This document shows, piece by piece, positions 52,898 to 62,603 of a stretch of 64,000 nucleotides of DNA. The translations under genes and the position numbers were made by a program. Under the pieces are notes generated by a model. The model had not been told where the DNA came from and searched no databases. It worked only from the letters and a program-made list of their open reading frames with translations. This DNA comes from an uncultured Erythrobacter sp. (GTDB lineage: Bacteria > Pseudomonadota > Alphaproteobacteria > Sphingomonadales > Sphingomonadaceae), in the NCBI GenBank assembly GCA_947503155.1, contig CANNCL010000001.1:620001-684000 (forward strand), in the 5' to 3' direction. The stretch's first letter is position 1. Each line of letters opens with the position of its first letter.

Positions 52898-53212
52898 ATG
52901 GTCAACAAATCCCCCCTCGATGATCCCCAAAACGCCGCGCATGCATGGGCGCGTTATCGGCGGATCATGAAAATCTTGATGTCTTTTACCGTGGCGACTG
53001 TGCTGATCGCGGTCGGGTTGCTCTATGCCTATAATGGCGCAATTTCGGTCCATTTTTACATCGCGGCGGCGTTGGGGATTAGCTTCACGATGCTGTTGGG
53101 CGGCGGTCTGATGGGGTTGGCGTTTTTGTCGAATGGCACCGGCCATGATGAGGCGGTCGATAACCGCCTGCCAGATGCTGATGAATTGTGGTCGCCCAAA
53201 GACGAAGACTGA
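52898..53212 (+). CDS. Small inner-membrane protein, unknown function
   Basis: A 104-residue protein with two predicted transmembrane helices (ILMSFTVATVLIAVGLLYAY and YIAAALGISFTMLLGGGLMGLAFL) and an acidic C-terminus. I do not recognise a family with confidence; similar two-helix proteins of unknown role are common in alphaproteobacteria. The ATG at 52898 is preferred over a GTG eight codons earlier. It ends 11 bp before the stop of the convergent ferredoxin-like gene. Confidence 0.75.
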   Translation: MVNKSPLDDPQNAAHAWARYRRIMKILMSFTVATVLIAVGLLYAYNGAISVHFYIAAALGISFTMLLGGGLMGLAFLSNGTGHDEAVDNRLPDADELWSPKDED

Positions 53213-53223
53213 TTTTTGTCAGA

Positions 53224-53637
53224 TCAGCTTTTGAGAAGCGGCACCAATCGAAACTCTTCCACCGGTTTTCCGCCGATCAGATGTTCGTCGATAATCCGTT
53301 CTAACACTTCGGGATTGCAGGAATGGTACCAGACATTGTCGGGCCATATGACTGCGATGGGTCCGGCGGAACATATCTGCAAACAATCGGCTTTTGACCG
53401 CTGAATGCCGCCGCCGGGGCCGCGTGGATGCTGATCGGTCCGTTTGGGGCCGATCAAGCCGCGTTCTTTGAGCCGGTCTTTGAGGAATTGCCACGCAGCA
53501 GCGCCGTCTTCATGAGAACAGCATTTTTGTTTTTCAGAAACGGCGCACAGGAATATCTGGCGCTCTATTCCAGCATCTGCGCCGCCGTATTTTTTGGAAA
53601 GCGCGGCTTGAGCTGCCAGCAAATCCAGCTCGCTCAT
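53224..53637 (-). CDS. Thioredoxin-like [2Fe-2S] ferredoxin domain protein
   Basis: A 137-residue protein with the cysteine pattern of thioredoxin-like [2Fe-2S] proteins: [10 protein letters not shown] near residues 31-40 and CLQIC near 84-88, with [15 protein letters not shown] after it. Such domains occur in NuoE and in stand-alone electron carriers. The electron partner is unknown. Its ATG overlaps the stop of the S9 peptidase gene as ATGA, so the two are translationally coupled. Confidence 0.85.
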   Translation of the reverse strand: MSELDLLAAQAALSKKYGGADAGIERQIFLCAVSEKQKCCSHEDGAAAWQFLKDRLKERGLIGPKRTDQHPRGPGGGIQRSKADCLQICSAGPIAVIWPDNVWYHSCNPEVLERIIDEHLIGGKPVEEFRLVPLLKS

Positions 53638-55832
53638 TCCGCTGCGCCGTCCTGTTCGTCAGCCTTCAACCAGCGGTCCAGCCATGTGAACACCGTGTCA
53701 TGCCATTGCACCGAATTTTCCGCACCCAGCACCCAGTGATTTTCATCCGGGAACACCAGCAATTGCGATGGGATCTCGCGTTCTTGCAGCGCGGTGAAGC
53801 TTTGTAGGCCCTGTGTGTAGGGAACCCGGAAATCTTGTTCACCGGTGATGACCAACATTGGCGTGCGCCATTGATCCACATGGTTCACCGGGTTCCAGCG
53901 TTCATAGGTCTCGCGCTCTTCGGCGTAAGAACCGCCAAAATCCCAGCTAGGGAACCACAATTCTTCGGTTGAATAATAGAAGCTGCGCATGTCGAACAAT
54001 CCGTCATGCTGGATCAGGCAATCGAAGCGGTCGGGCCACTGACCAGCGATCCAATTGACCATATATCCGCCATAACTCGCACCCATTGCGCAGGCCCGTG
54101 ATCCGTCGATCTGCGTGTCGATTTCGAGAGCCGCGGCGAGACCTTTTTGTAGGTCTTCCAAAGGCTTGCCGCCCCAATCACGGTTGATCGAATCCATAAA
54201 TTCTTGGCCGTATCCCGCGCTGCCGTGGAAATCGACGGAGATGACCGCATAGCCTTGGCTGGCGAGGACACGCGGGTTCCAACGCGACGACCAACCGTCA
54301 CGGAACGAGCCTTGCGGTCCGCCGTGAATGTACAGGATTGCGGGGATTGGCCCCTCTTGATTTTCGAGCCGTGTAATCTGGCCCCAGACGGTGTCACCAT
54401 CGGCTCCAGCAAAGCTGAAGCGCCGTGTCATGGTGGAGGCCATATCGCCCATCTGGCTGGTGACGATATCGGTAAGCGGACGGCCGCGATTATCGCCCGA
54501 GGCGATGTAAAGCTCGCTCGGCACACCGATCGAATCGCGCGTGAACAGCAACCGCCCCCCTGGCAAAGCGGTGACATTGCCGATATGCGCTTCATTACCA
54601 GCGATCAGATTCAACTCGGTCACTTCGCCCGTTTCCAGGTCGATGCGGAATACAGGTGTATCGAGCACGTCGGCGGCCGATGCGAGCAGATGGCTGCCAT
54701 CTGCGCTCCAGCTAAGCCCGCCGAAGGAAAGATCGGTATCCTGCGTTAAAGCGCGTGTTTCGCCTGTTTCCAGGTCACGCAATTGCACCACCATCCGGTC
54801 AGATTCGTAACCGGGCCGGGCCATCGCAGCATAGGCGAGAAATTTGCCGTCGGGCGAAGGAGCCGGGCCGGAATCGTGCGCTTCGTTAGCGGCGGTCAAT
54901 TCGGTTGGAGCAGCGCCGGACAGATCGGACCAATAGATGTCGAGATCGGTGGAGGTTGGCTCTGCAGCGCCGGTCACGCGTGCGGTGAAATAGATGCCTG
55001 ATCCATCAGGTGCCCAAGCAATATCCTCGCCGCCGCCAAACGGCATGGTCGGCGTATTGGCTGTGATCGCATCCGGTGCATTGCCGCCGTCTAGGGCAAC
55101 ACCGTCGCCCGTAATCGCGCCATCTGCAAAATCGAATACAAAAACCCGGTTAAACTCGCCCGGTGTGACCCACTGATCCCAGTGGCGATAGAATCCGGCA
55201 TCGCCTTCATATAGGCGGCCCGTTCCCAGCTGTTCGCTTTCGCTCGGGCAGGAAAAACTCTCACATGTCCGCGAAATGGCGGACCAAAGCGCGATTTTGT
55301 CGCCGCTGGGTGCCATGCTGAAACCGGCAATGTCGGTGCCGGGAACGTCCGCCACAAGCATTGGTCCGGTGACGTTGCCATTCCCTTCAAGCGCAGCGCG
55401 CCAGACCCGCGCGCGCTCTTCTTCGCGCTCATCCGTGTGTTTATAGCTGATGAAATACAGGAAATTGTCCGGCCCAAAGGCGAGCGAATGGCCATCAATG
55501 CCAAGGTCAAATTCCACCGGTTCCGATCCGGGCACTGCGAGATCGAGAAGGTAATGGGTGGGGGTGCGCGCAAAGGTCTCTGGATCGGTGTTGGTCACAG
55601 AATAGACCGCATAACGCCCAAATGGGGTCACAGTAGGCCCGCCAAGGCGCGGCATCGTAACCAGGTCCCGCGCGCTCATCGGCGTTCTGGTGACGCCTTG
55701 AATTGTCGAAGCTTCAGCCGCGCTTTCAGCCGTGCTTCCCGCAGAGTCTGTGTGACCATCAGCCGCCAGTGGCGCCGAAACGAGCAATGACGTCGCAGCG
55801 AAGGCGGCGCTCTTAAAAATGTTTAGTCCCAT
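53634..55832 (-). CDS. S9 family prolyl oligopeptidase-type peptidase, exported
   Basis: An exported peptidase of 732 residues. A signal peptide ([24 protein letters not shown]) precedes a beta-propeller-like region (about 55-470) and a C-terminal alpha/beta hydrolase domain. The catalytic serine is S586 in GASYGGYM, with an Asp candidate in [13 protein letters not shown] and the His in DENHWVLG. Members of this group cut short peptides, often after Pro or Ala. The cysteine pair in [12 protein letters not shown] is probably a disulfide in the propeller. It is co-translated with the ferredoxin-like gene downstream. Confidence 0.92.
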   Translation of the reverse strand: MGLNIFKSAAFAATSLLVSAPLAADGHTDSAGSTAESAAEASTIQGVTRTPMSARDLVTMPRLGGPTVTPFGRYAVYSVTNTDPETFARTPTHYLLDLAVPGSEPVEFDLGIDGHSLAFGPDNFLYFISYKHTDEREEERARVWRAALEGNGNVTGPMLVADVPGTDIAGFSMAPSGDKIALWSAISRTCESFSCPSESEQLGTGRLYEGDAGFYRHWDQWVTPGEFNRVFVFDFADGAITGDGVALDGGNAPDAITANTPTMPFGGGEDIAWAPDGSGIYFTARVTGAAEPTSTDLDIYWSDLSGAAPTELTAANEAHDSGPAPSPDGKFLAYAAMARPGYESDRMVVQLRDLETGETRALTQDTDLSFGGLSWSADGSHLLASAADVLDTPVFRIDLETGEVTELNLIAGNEAHIGNVTALPGGRLLFTRDSIGVPSELYIASGDNRGRPLTDIVTSQMGDMASTMTRRFSFAGADGDTVWGQITRLENQEGPIPAILYIHGGPQGSFRDGWSSRWNPRVLASQGYAVISVDFHGSAGYGQEFMDSINRDWGGKPLEDLQKGLAAALEIDTQIDGSRACAMGASYGGYMVNWIAGQWPDRFDCLIQHDGLFDMRSFYYSTEELWFPSWDFGGSYAEERETYERWNPVNHVDQWRTPMLVITGEQDFRVPYTQGLQSFTALQEREIPSQLLVFPDENHWVLGAENSVQWHDTVFTWLDRWLKADEQDGAAE

Positions 55833-55911
55833 AAGGCACGGCGTAACGCCTGCGCCGAACGGTTTCCAGCGAAACTAACACGCAAGGAGCAATTTGCCCG
55901 CGCGATCTGTG

Positions 55912-56427
55912 CTAGCCGCGCTTGCCAGCAATCCGCGCAATTTCCGCCTGAACCATCGTTTCGACCATAGTCGGCAGGTTCTTATCGAGCCATTCGGCCA
56001 GCATCGGGCGCAGCAATTCGCGGGTCATGCCCTCTAGCGAGGTTTCACCCGAACGCACGATTTGCGGCTTCGCACCCGGTTCCGCCAGCATTGCCAGCGC
56101 AGCAAGATTGTCCTGCATCGCGCCGCGCACCTCTTCGGTGATTAGCGATTCTTCTGGCGAGGCGTCTTGCCCATCAAAATCCGCGTTCATTTCGACGATT
56201 TCCGAAAGCTCCATCTCTGCGAGATCGAGGATTTCTTCCGCCTCTGTGGGTTCTGGTGTGGGTTCTGGTGCGGATTCTGGGGTTTCCTTAGGCTGACGAT
56301 CGGCCTTGCTTGCGGCATCAACCTTGCGGTTGCGCGCATCAATCGCGGAATCGCGGCTGTCGCGCGCGATCACTTTTTTGATCGATTCCAGGATCTCTTC
56401 GACCGATGCTTCGCTGTTATTCGCCAT
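55912..56427 (-). CDS. DUF2497 family PopZ-like polar organiser
   Basis: A 171-residue protein of the DUF2497/PopZ family. In Caulobacter PopZ forms a polar matrix that holds the ParB-parS complex. The N-terminal SVEEILESIKKVIARD and the C-terminal LEGMTRELLRPMLAEWLDKNLP region are the two conserved helices. The acidic Pro/Glu-rich spacer between them includes short repeats (PEPTPEPTE), the feature that makes PopZ phase-separate. It ends in VQAEIARIAGKRG. Polar function in this organism is inferred from the family. Confidence 0.87.
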   Translation of the reverse strand: MANNSEASVEEILESIKKVIARDSRDSAIDARNRKVDAASKADRQPKETPESAPEPTPEPTEAEEILDLAEMELSEIVEMNADFDGQDASPEESLITEEVRGAMQDNLAALAMLAEPGAKPQIVRSGETSLEGMTRELLRPMLAEWLDKNLPTMVETMVQAEIARIAGKRG

Positions 56428-56491
56428 GCTACTGCCCCGTTTGCACCCACGTTAAGCCGCAGAATGCGTTAACCATATCCGAATCACATAG

Positions 56492-57982
56492 TTAACGTGC
56501 TTCGTCAGGCTCCATTACGGGACCAATCAAAGCTTGCGAAGCATCAATGTCAACGGTTCTGGTCGAATTTGGCGCAGGTTCGGGGTCTCGGTCCCAATCC
56601 CAAAAGCGCCCGCCAACCCGGTCTGCATTGACCTGAGGGTCATAAAGCGGCCCGCCAGTGTCAAGATTGAGATCGCGTGCCTCTGCTTTGCCCATTGCTG
56701 CGAGCAGAGTGAATCCAGCAACGTAAGCGTTGCGCCGCGCGGTCACCAATTGGGCGCGCGCGGAGAGCAATTCTTGTTCCGCGTTGAGCACGTCGATAAT
56801 CGTCCGATTTCCGATCGAGTTTTCAGCGCGCACACCTTCCAAGCTGAGTTCAGCGGCTTCTACGGCCGTCTGCGAGCTTTGGATCACGGCGTTCGAAGCT
56901 TCCCAGCTCGAATAGGCGGAGCGTGTTTGTGCGATGACGCTGCGTTCTTGTGCGATGACTTGTTCCAAAGCCGCTGTTTCGCGCGCGCCGGCCTGACGCT
57001 GCTGCGCCGCGGGCCGCCCGCCTTGGAATATCGGGATGGTGATCCGCACACCGGCATTGGCGGTTGCCTCGCGCTGGGCGAAGTCTGACGAAATCGGTCC
57101 GCCAAGCGTGCCGAAGAAATTGCTGTAATCGTAATTGGCGAACAGGCCGATTGTCGGCAAGCGACTAGCGCCAGCAACCTCGGTGTCATAACCGGCGGCC
57201 TCTGCGCGTTCTTTGGCGGCGATCAAATCGGGGTTGTTATCAAGCGCGGTAACGACCGCCATACCGACCGTTTCAGGAAGGCCGGGGAGTGGCGGCGGCG
57301 CCTCTAAATCCATCGGCGCGCGCCCAACCAATTGAATATAGGTCTGCTGCGCATTGACCATATTCGCATAAGCGGTGCGCAAATCGCCCTCAGCAACGGC
57401 AAAGCGCGATTGCGCCTGCGCCACATCGGTGCGGGTTAAATCGCCGATTTCAAACCGATCGCTGGTCGATTGGAATGTAACGCGCAACACTTCGACCTGA
57501 TTGGCTGACAATTCCGCCAGAGCCTCCGTCCGCAGCACATCCATATAGGCGGCGACCGTTTGGCTAAAGATCGAACTTTCGGTGCCGCGCAAATCTGCTT
57601 GACCCGCGGAGACACGTTCTTGCGCCGCGTTGATACCATTACGAACCGCGCCGCCGGAATAGATCGGCACCTGCAATAGCGCGTTAACGCCCAGATTGCG
57701 CGCCGGGGCGGTAAAGGAGTTGGCCGATTGCCGGACGAATTCGACATGAGTCGCGGTTGCATTCAGACTGGGTAGGCCCTGAGAACGCTGAATTGGCACA
57801 TCTTCGTCGGTTGCGCGCTGGGTTGCGCGCGCCCCTTCTATGGTGGGATTGGTGTTATACACTGCCACCAATGCATCGCGCAGCGTTTCTGCCTGAGCGG
57901 CGCTGCTAAGCCCGGCGAGAGCGATTGCTCCCAAGCAAGAGGCCGCTTTTGCGGCGCTCAAGAGACGGGCGCGGTGGTTCAT
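56492..57982 (-). CDS. tolC: TolC family outer-membrane efflux protein
   Basis: An outer-membrane channel of 496 residues working with type I secretion or RND pumps. Signal peptide to about AAQAE (residue 32), then the two-repeat TolC fold: TLRDALVAVYNTNPTIEGARA starts repeat one, LDNNPDLIAAKERAEAAGYD starts repeat two, and the end is Pro-rich. The start at 57982 overlaps the stop of the upstream methyltransferase-like gene as ATGA. The synteny pcm-tolC-popZ is shared with other alphaproteobacteria. Confidence 0.93.
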   Translation of the reverse strand: MNHRARLLSAAKAASCLGAIALAGLSSAAQAETLRDALVAVYNTNPTIEGARATQRATDEDVPIQRSQGLPSLNATATHVEFVRQSANSFTAPARNLGVNALLQVPIYSGGAVRNGINAAQERVSAGQADLRGTESSIFSQTVAAYMDVLRTEALAELSANQVEVLRVTFQSTSDRFEIGDLTRTDVAQAQSRFAVAEGDLRTAYANMVNAQQTYIQLVGRAPMDLEAPPPLPGLPETVGMAVVTALDNNPDLIAAKERAEAAGYDTEVAGASRLPTIGLFANYDYSNFFGTLGGPISSDFAQREATANAGVRITIPIFQGGRPAAQQRQAGARETAALEQVIAQERSVIAQTRSAYSSWEASNAVIQSSQTAVEAAELSLEGVRAENSIGNRTIIDVLNAEQELLSARAQLVTARRNAYVAGFTLLAAMGKAEARDLNLDTGGPLYDPQVNADRVGGRFWDWDRDPEPAPNSTRTVDIDASQALIGPVMEPDEAR

Positions 57983-58608
57983 GAAAAAGCCCAACTTTTA
58001 GGTGTGTCGAAGGCGTGAAGGACCGGAATACCAAGGTCTTCCACTGGCTGAAGTGAAACGTGCGCGGTAATCTTGCGGGCCGAAGCCAGCCGAGTGACTT
58101 TCCGAAGCAGAAGGCCTGAAACAACCCGGCCATCATCGTCCAGCCGGTCAATCAGAGCCGCTGGCAATTGTTCAATCGCGCCATCGATCAGGATGAGCGA
58201 GAACGTGCCGGTCGGCAGCGTCCCATCAGCAGCATCACCCGCCGATACAACAGTGACTTCTGCGACCAGTGGGCGCAGCAATTCTGCAAGATAGCCGGTG
58301 CCGCCTTCAACGAGCAGAACCCGGTCGCTGGGCACCGGTGCCGCTTCGAGCAGCAGTTTTCCGTAAAATAGCGGCGATGCCAGATGCGCGTCCAAATTGG
58401 CTGTGTCACCCAGCTTTACCGAACGATCAATGTAAGCGAGGCTTGCTTTGTCTTCGGGCAGAAAACTCTCGCGCGGGACCGCCATCATCCGTGCCAGCAC
58501 GAATTCCTCGTTCACGCCGCTGGTGCGCAATTGGCTGTCGATCATGGCTTTTCGCGCCGCAACCGTGTCACGTTTCGTTTCAGGGGCCATTGTGTTGATG
58601 TTGCTCAT
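57979..58608 (-). CDS. Protein-L-isoaspartate O-methyltransferase family protein (divergent)
   Basis: A 209-residue PIMT-family protein. The N-terminal MIDSQLRTSGVNEEFVLARMMAVPRESFLPEDKASLAYID (in part) matches the PIMT start well. But the SAM motif is altered: VLLVEGGTGYLAELL lacks the acidic and Gly-rich L-E-I-G-T-G-S-G-Y pattern, and the next strand ends SAGD instead of an E-R pair. It may bind SAM poorly or do something else. The ATG at 58608 has GGAG 5 bases upstream. It starts the operon with tolC behind a strong promoter. Confidence 0.8.
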   Translation of the reverse strand: MSNINTMAPETKRDTVAARKAMIDSQLRTSGVNEEFVLARMMAVPRESFLPEDKASLAYIDRSVKLGDTANLDAHLASPLFYGKLLLEAAPVPSDRVLLVEGGTGYLAELLRPLVAEVTVVSAGDAADGTLPTGTFSLILIDGAIEQLPAALIDRLDDDGRVVSGLLLRKVTRLASARKITAHVSLQPVEDLGIPVLHAFDTPKSWAFS

Positions 58609-58622
58609 ACTTGCTCCGTGAG

Positions 58623-58653
58623 ACTGTATTAGTGTTGCAATACAGTTCGTCAA
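58623..58653 (-). promoter_or_regulatory. Promoter with embedded palindromic operator for the pcm-like/tolC operon
   Basis: On the reverse strand TTGACG (58653-58648) and TAATAC (58631-58626) are spaced by 16 bp. A perfect inverted repeat ACTGTATT-N8-AATACAGT (58623-58646) covers the spacer and the -10 box. The transcript would begin about 10 bases before the start codon. A repressor bound there would block RNA polymerase; TetR-type regulators of efflux genes use such sites, but no regulator gene is seen nearby. Confidence 0.7.
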
Positions 58654-58823
58654 CCCTTCCTAGCCATCGCCGCTGTCAGTTCCAAGGGATTTGGAGTCCG
58701 AATTGGGCAGCTTCCCTTTGACCTGTCCCCGCGCCGCGTCATAAGGGGATTTCTACGCATGGGCATATATGCATCGGCAGGGGGGACCGGGACCCGGTTT
58801 CGACCGATACCAGGAGAGCTTCG

Positions 58824-60293
58824 ATGAGTGACATTAGCGAGGGCGGCCAGACCGTTCGCAATCAGACCGTAAACAATGACGGGACAATTTTCGGCGCGGT
58901 CGGCGAAGTCCGCATCGAAAGCGACTCGCTGGGCGATGTGGCCGTGCCGGCTGACGCGCATTGGGGCGCGCAAAGCCAACGTAGCCTTGCCAACTTTGCC
59001 ATCGGCACAGAGACAATGCCGGCACCGCTGGTGAAGGCATTGGGCATCCAAAAACAATCCTCCGCCAAGGCGAATATGGATTTGGGTGTGCTTGAGGCAA
59101 AAATCGGAGACGCAATTGTCGCCGCCGCCGCCGAAGTGGTGGACGGGACGCTCGCGGATCAATTCCCGCTCAGCGTGTGGCAGACAGGTTCGGGCACGCA
59201 GTCCAATATGAATGCCAATGAAGTCATCGCGAGCCGCGCGAATCAGATATTGACCGGCCAGCATGGCGGCAAAGACCCAGTTCACCCCAATGACCATTGC
59301 AATATGGGGCAAAGTTCCAACGACACATTCCCCACCGCGATGCATATTGCTGCGGCGAGCGAGACGATCGAGCAGTTGATCCCGGCGCTGTCGCATCTGC
59401 ACGGCGCACTCGATGACAAAGCGAAAGCTTGGGCTGATATCGTCAAGATTGGCCGCACCCATTTGCAGGATGCGACGCCGCTTACTTTGGGCCAGGAATT
59501 TTCCGGCTATGCGAAACAGATTGAATACGGGATTGCACGGCTGAAAAACGCTCTGCCTCGGGTGCTGGAATTGGCGCAAGGCGGCACAGCGGTTGGCACT
59601 GGCATCAATTCAAAGGCGGGCTTTGCAGAGAAATTCGCAGAGCATGTGGCGGCGATTACGGGACATGATTTCGTGACCGCGCCGAACAAATTCGAATCGC
59701 TGGCCGCGCATGATGCGCTCGTGGAACTGTCGGGGGCACTCAATTCTGTCGCCGTGTCATCCATGAAGATCGCCAATGATATTCGCCTGCTGGGATCGGG
59801 TCCGCGCTCTGGTCTGGGCGAAATTGCTCTTCCGGCTAATGAACCGGGTTCTTCGATCATGCCGGGCAAGGTGAACCCGACGCAATGCGAAGCGCTGACC
59901 ATGGTCTGCGCTCAGGTCATGGGCAACAACACCACGGTCAGCGTGGCCGGGTCGCATGGGCATCTGGAGCTTAATGTGTTCAAGCCAGTGATGATCAATG
60001 CCGTTCTGCAATCGATTCGCTTGCTCAGCGATGCGTCGCGCAGTTTCACCGACAATTGCGTGGTTGGTATCGAAGCCAACACCGCCCGCATTGATCAGCT
60101 GATGAATGAAAGTCTGATGCTGGTCACCGCGCTCAACCCGCATATCGGCTATGACAATGCAGCCAAGATCGCCAAGAAAGCCCATGCTGACGGAACGACA
60201 TTGTTGGAATCGGCGCTCGAACTTGACCTTCTGACAGAAGAGCAATTTGCCAAATGGGTTGTGCCGGCTGAGATGATTAAGCCTCGGGCTTAA
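58824..60293 (+). CDS. fumC: Class II fumarate hydratase
   Basis: Iron-independent fumarase of the citric acid cycle, converting fumarate and malate. The 489-residue protein has [35 protein letters not shown] and the signature [17 protein letters not shown]. It is about 25 residues longer than typical FumC at the N-terminus ([13 protein letters not shown] region), with the family start around [21 protein letters not shown] precedes the ATG at 58824, supporting the longer start. Confidence 0.95.
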   Translation: MSDISEGGQTVRNQTVNNDGTIFGAVGEVRIESDSLGDVAVPADAHWGAQSQRSLANFAIGTETMPAPLVKALGIQKQSSAKANMDLGVLEAKIGDAIVAAAAEVVDGTLADQFPLSVWQTGSGTQSNMNANEVIASRANQILTGQHGGKDPVHPNDHCNMGQSSNDTFPTAMHIAAASETIEQLIPALSHLHGALDDKAKAWADIVKIGRTHLQDATPLTLGQEFSGYAKQIEYGIARLKNALPRVLELAQGGTAVGTGINSKAGFAEKFAEHVAAITGHDFVTAPNKFESLAAHDALVELSGALNSVAVSSMKIANDIRLLGSGPRSGLGEIALPANEPGSSIMPGKVNPTQCEALTMVCAQVMGNNTTVSVAGSHGHLELNVFKPVMINAVLQSIRLLSDASRSFTDNCVVGIEANTARIDQLMNESLMLVTALNPHIGYDNAAKIAKKAHADGTTLLESALELDLLTEEQFAKWVVPAEMIKPRA

Positions 60294-60431
60294 GCGATAT
60301 ATGGGGCCGAAATGTAGGGGTTCAGCCATGAATTGCCCCGTCCCACAAGCCGCGGCATTCGACCAAGCGGGCACTAGGGCCGACGACCGGTTGGCGCTTT
60401 GCCGGTTGAAGCGCTATCTCGCTTGGTGACT

Positions 60432-61676
60432 ATGGAATGGAACCAAACCTCTAAAGCGCCCGAAAAGCCGGCGCCGATCAGTGTGCCTTTCCGCACCGTA
60501 TTGATGTCGATGGTTGTCCTGTGGTCGACCTATTTCGTGTTGATCACAGCGCGCAGCTATATTCTCGACCTCGATATGCAGGCGGAAATGGCGATTCGCC
60601 GCGCTATTGTGACGATTGCTGGGATTGGTCTGACTATTGTGCTGTGGGCCTTGCTTCGGCTGGTCGATCGTCAGGCGTTGTGGGTTAAGATTGGCGCTGC
60701 GACCCTTTTCGCCATCCCGGTTGCGATCACTATCGGCCAGATCAATCACTTTGTTTTCCATGATATTCAGGTCGAACTTGAGGAGAAATTCGTCGAAGAA
60801 CGGGGCTTTCGTTTTGATGATGAAGGCAATCTGCTCTTCGACCTTCCCGAAGGGGTAACGATCAAAGCACCGAATCCGGATGGATCGGGCAAGAAGATTT
60901 CCGAATCGCTGATTATTGCGCCTGCCGACACGCGTGAAGAAACGTGGAAGATGGTGCTGGAAATTGCTCTGGGCCGCTATTTCCTACTGCTCGCTTGGGC
61001 ATCCACTTACTTTGCTCTGCTCGCCGGGGTGCAGGCCCGCGTTGCTGAGCGCCGCGAACAACAATTCCGATCCGCGGCGAAGGCGGCAGAGCTGCGGTCG
61101 TTGCGGTATCAAGTGAACCCGCATTTCCTCTTTAACACGCTCAATTCGCTGTCCGCTTTGGTGATGACAGGCAAAGCGGACCGGGCGGAGATGATGATCC
61201 AAACGATCAGCCGGTTCTATCGCCACAGTCTCGCCGATGAACCCACCGGCGACGTCTATCTCGAAGATGAATTTGATCTGCAACAACTCTACCTCGACAT
61301 CGAAGCGGTGCGTTTTCCAGAGCGTTTGACCTGCAATTTTGATCTTCCCGACGATCTCAAAAAAGCCCGCGTGCCGGGCATGATTTTGCAGCCTTTGGTC
61401 GAGAACTCGGTCAAATATGCGGTGTCGACGGTCGCGCGTTCTGTGACGATCACTGTTGCCGCGCGCGAAGAATTCGACCGGCTGGTCATCAGCGTCAGCG
61501 ACGATGGGCCGGGTGTTCCTGAGGGCACGCCGCATGGTTTCGGCATTGGTCTTGCCAATGTGAGCGACCGGCTGGAGGCGCGATTTGGTTCTGATGTGGC
61601 CTTCACTTCCGCGCCCATACCTGGCGGTTATAAGACTGAGATGCGCATCCCCCTATCGCGCCCCCTTAAACATTGA
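60432..61676 (+). CDS. LytS-type sensor histidine kinase
   Basis: A membrane histidine kinase of the His_kinase/LytS class, 414 residues. Three hydrophobic segments lie at about 22-45, 58-80 and 85-102, then a periplasmic-looking acidic loop (about 105-180) and a fourth segment near 185-205. The phospho-accepting histidine is H231 in NPHFLFNTLNS, and the ATPase motifs are VENSVKYAV, SDDGPGVP and GFGIGLANVSDRL. The LytTR response regulator 24 bp downstream is its partner. I start at the ATG at 60432; a TTG 11 codons upstream is less likely. The signal sensed is unknown. Confidence 0.9.
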   Translation: MEWNQTSKAPEKPAPISVPFRTVLMSMVVLWSTYFVLITARSYILDLDMQAEMAIRRAIVTIAGIGLTIVLWALLRLVDRQALWVKIGAATLFAIPVAITIGQINHFVFHDIQVELEEKFVEERGFRFDDEGNLLFDLPEGVTIKAPNPDGSGKKISESLIIAPADTREETWKMVLEIALGRYFLLLAWASTYFALLAGVQARVAERREQQFRSAAKAAELRSLRYQVNPHFLFNTLNSLSALVMTGKADRAEMMIQTISRFYRHSLADEPTGDVYLEDEFDLQQLYLDIEAVRFPERLTCNFDLPDDLKKARVPGMILQPLVENSVKYAVSTVARSVTITVAAREEFDRLVISVSDDGPGVPEGTPHGFGIGLANVSDRLEARFGSDVAFTSAPIPGGYKTEMRIPLSRPLKH

Positions 61677-61700
61677 TCTTACAAGAGTGGACGCCATTCG

Positions 61701-62471
61701 ATGTCTGATACAAAACCTGAAAATCAAGCGCTCCGCACCCTGATCGTCGACGACGAACCGCTTGCGGTGGAACGCATTCAAGTGATCTGCGCAGAGCTGC
61801 CCGCGATTCGCGTCGTTGGCACCGCCAGCGATGGTGCCGCAGCCTTGCGGCTCGCAGAAAAGCTTCAACCGGATCTCGTCTTGCTCGACATGACCATGCC
61901 CGAAATTGACGGGTTGGGCGTTGCGCGGAAATTCTCAGAGAGTGAAGAGGAGCCGCCCGCGGTAATCTTTGTCACCGCACATGATCATTTTGCGGTTGAG
62001 GCCTTTGACCTCGAGGCAATCGACTATGTCCTGAAACCTGTCTCAGCCGATCGTCTGGAACGCGCGATCGAACGCGCGGCCGCGCGGCGCGGAGAGCGCA
62101 AGGAGGCACCGGGCAAGTGGCTCGAAGAACTGTGGGTGCCGCATCGTTCAGAATTGCTGCGGATCGCCGTGAGCGCCGTGCATCAGATTGATGCGGAACG
62201 TGATTATGTGCGCCTTCACGTCGGCAATCCGGCGGAACCGGACGAAGAATCGCGTTCTTATCTGTTGTTGCAAACTATCGCCGGGCTTGAGGCGCGGTTG
62301 GACCCAGAACAATTCATTCGCATCCACCGTTCCACGATCCTACGGCGCGACAATATTCGCGGGCTGCGCCATGATGGTTTGGGTGTGTGGTCGGCAGAAT
62401 TGCAAAATGGCGATGCCTTGCGCATTGGCCGGACCTATCTGTCTAAGGTCAAAGCGATGGCTGGGCGTTAG
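61701..62471 (+). CDS. LytTR family response regulator
   Basis: A response regulator of 256 residues with an N-terminal receiver (phospho-acceptor D63 in LVLLDMTMPEIDG, plus acidic pair DDE at 17-19, T94 region VTAHD and K110 region VLKPVSADRL) and a C-terminal LytTR DNA-binding domain (about 140-250: RIAVSAVHQIDAERDYVRLHV, IRIHRSTILRRDNI). It is paired with the LytS-type kinase upstream. The target genes are unknown; a hairpin region follows the gene. Confidence 0.92.
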   Translation: MSDTKPENQALRTLIVDDEPLAVERIQVICAELPAIRVVGTASDGAAALRLAEKLQPDLVLLDMTMPEIDGLGVARKFSESEEEPPAVIFVTAHDHFAVEAFDLEAIDYVLKPVSADRLERAIERAAARRGERKEAPGKWLEELWVPHRSELLRIAVSAVHQIDAERDYVRLHVGNPAEPDEESRSYLLLQTIAGLEARLDPEQFIRIHRSTILRRDNIRGLRHDGLGVWSAELQNGDALRIGRTYLSKVKAMAGR

Positions 62472-62511
62472 TCCGCCAAACTGCACGACCAACTTCCCAA
62501 TAGCTGCGCAA

Positions 62512-62555
62512 AAAGAAGCGGCCCGAACCCCGGGACTGAAAAGGGTTCGAGCCGC
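62512..62555 (-). terminator. Terminator of the UrcA gene
   Basis: Read on the reverse strand, 13-base arms (62555-62543 and 62530-62518, one mismatch) form a strong stem followed by TTCTTTTT. Nearby, CTGCGCCCC (62562-62570) and GGGGCGCAG (62581-62589) form a second perfect stem. Together they also close the convergent response-regulator transcript. Confidence 0.8.
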
Positions 62556-62603
62556 TAATGTCTGCGCCCCGTGCAGGGCAGGGGCGCAGGATATGAACGC
62601 GAT

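Noticed and set aside
58623..58646. LexA (SOS) box
   Set aside because: The arms resemble CTGT/ACAG, but the spacing is CTG-N16-CAG rather than CTG-N10-CAG, and alphaproteobacterial LexA usually uses a GTTC-type direct repeat.
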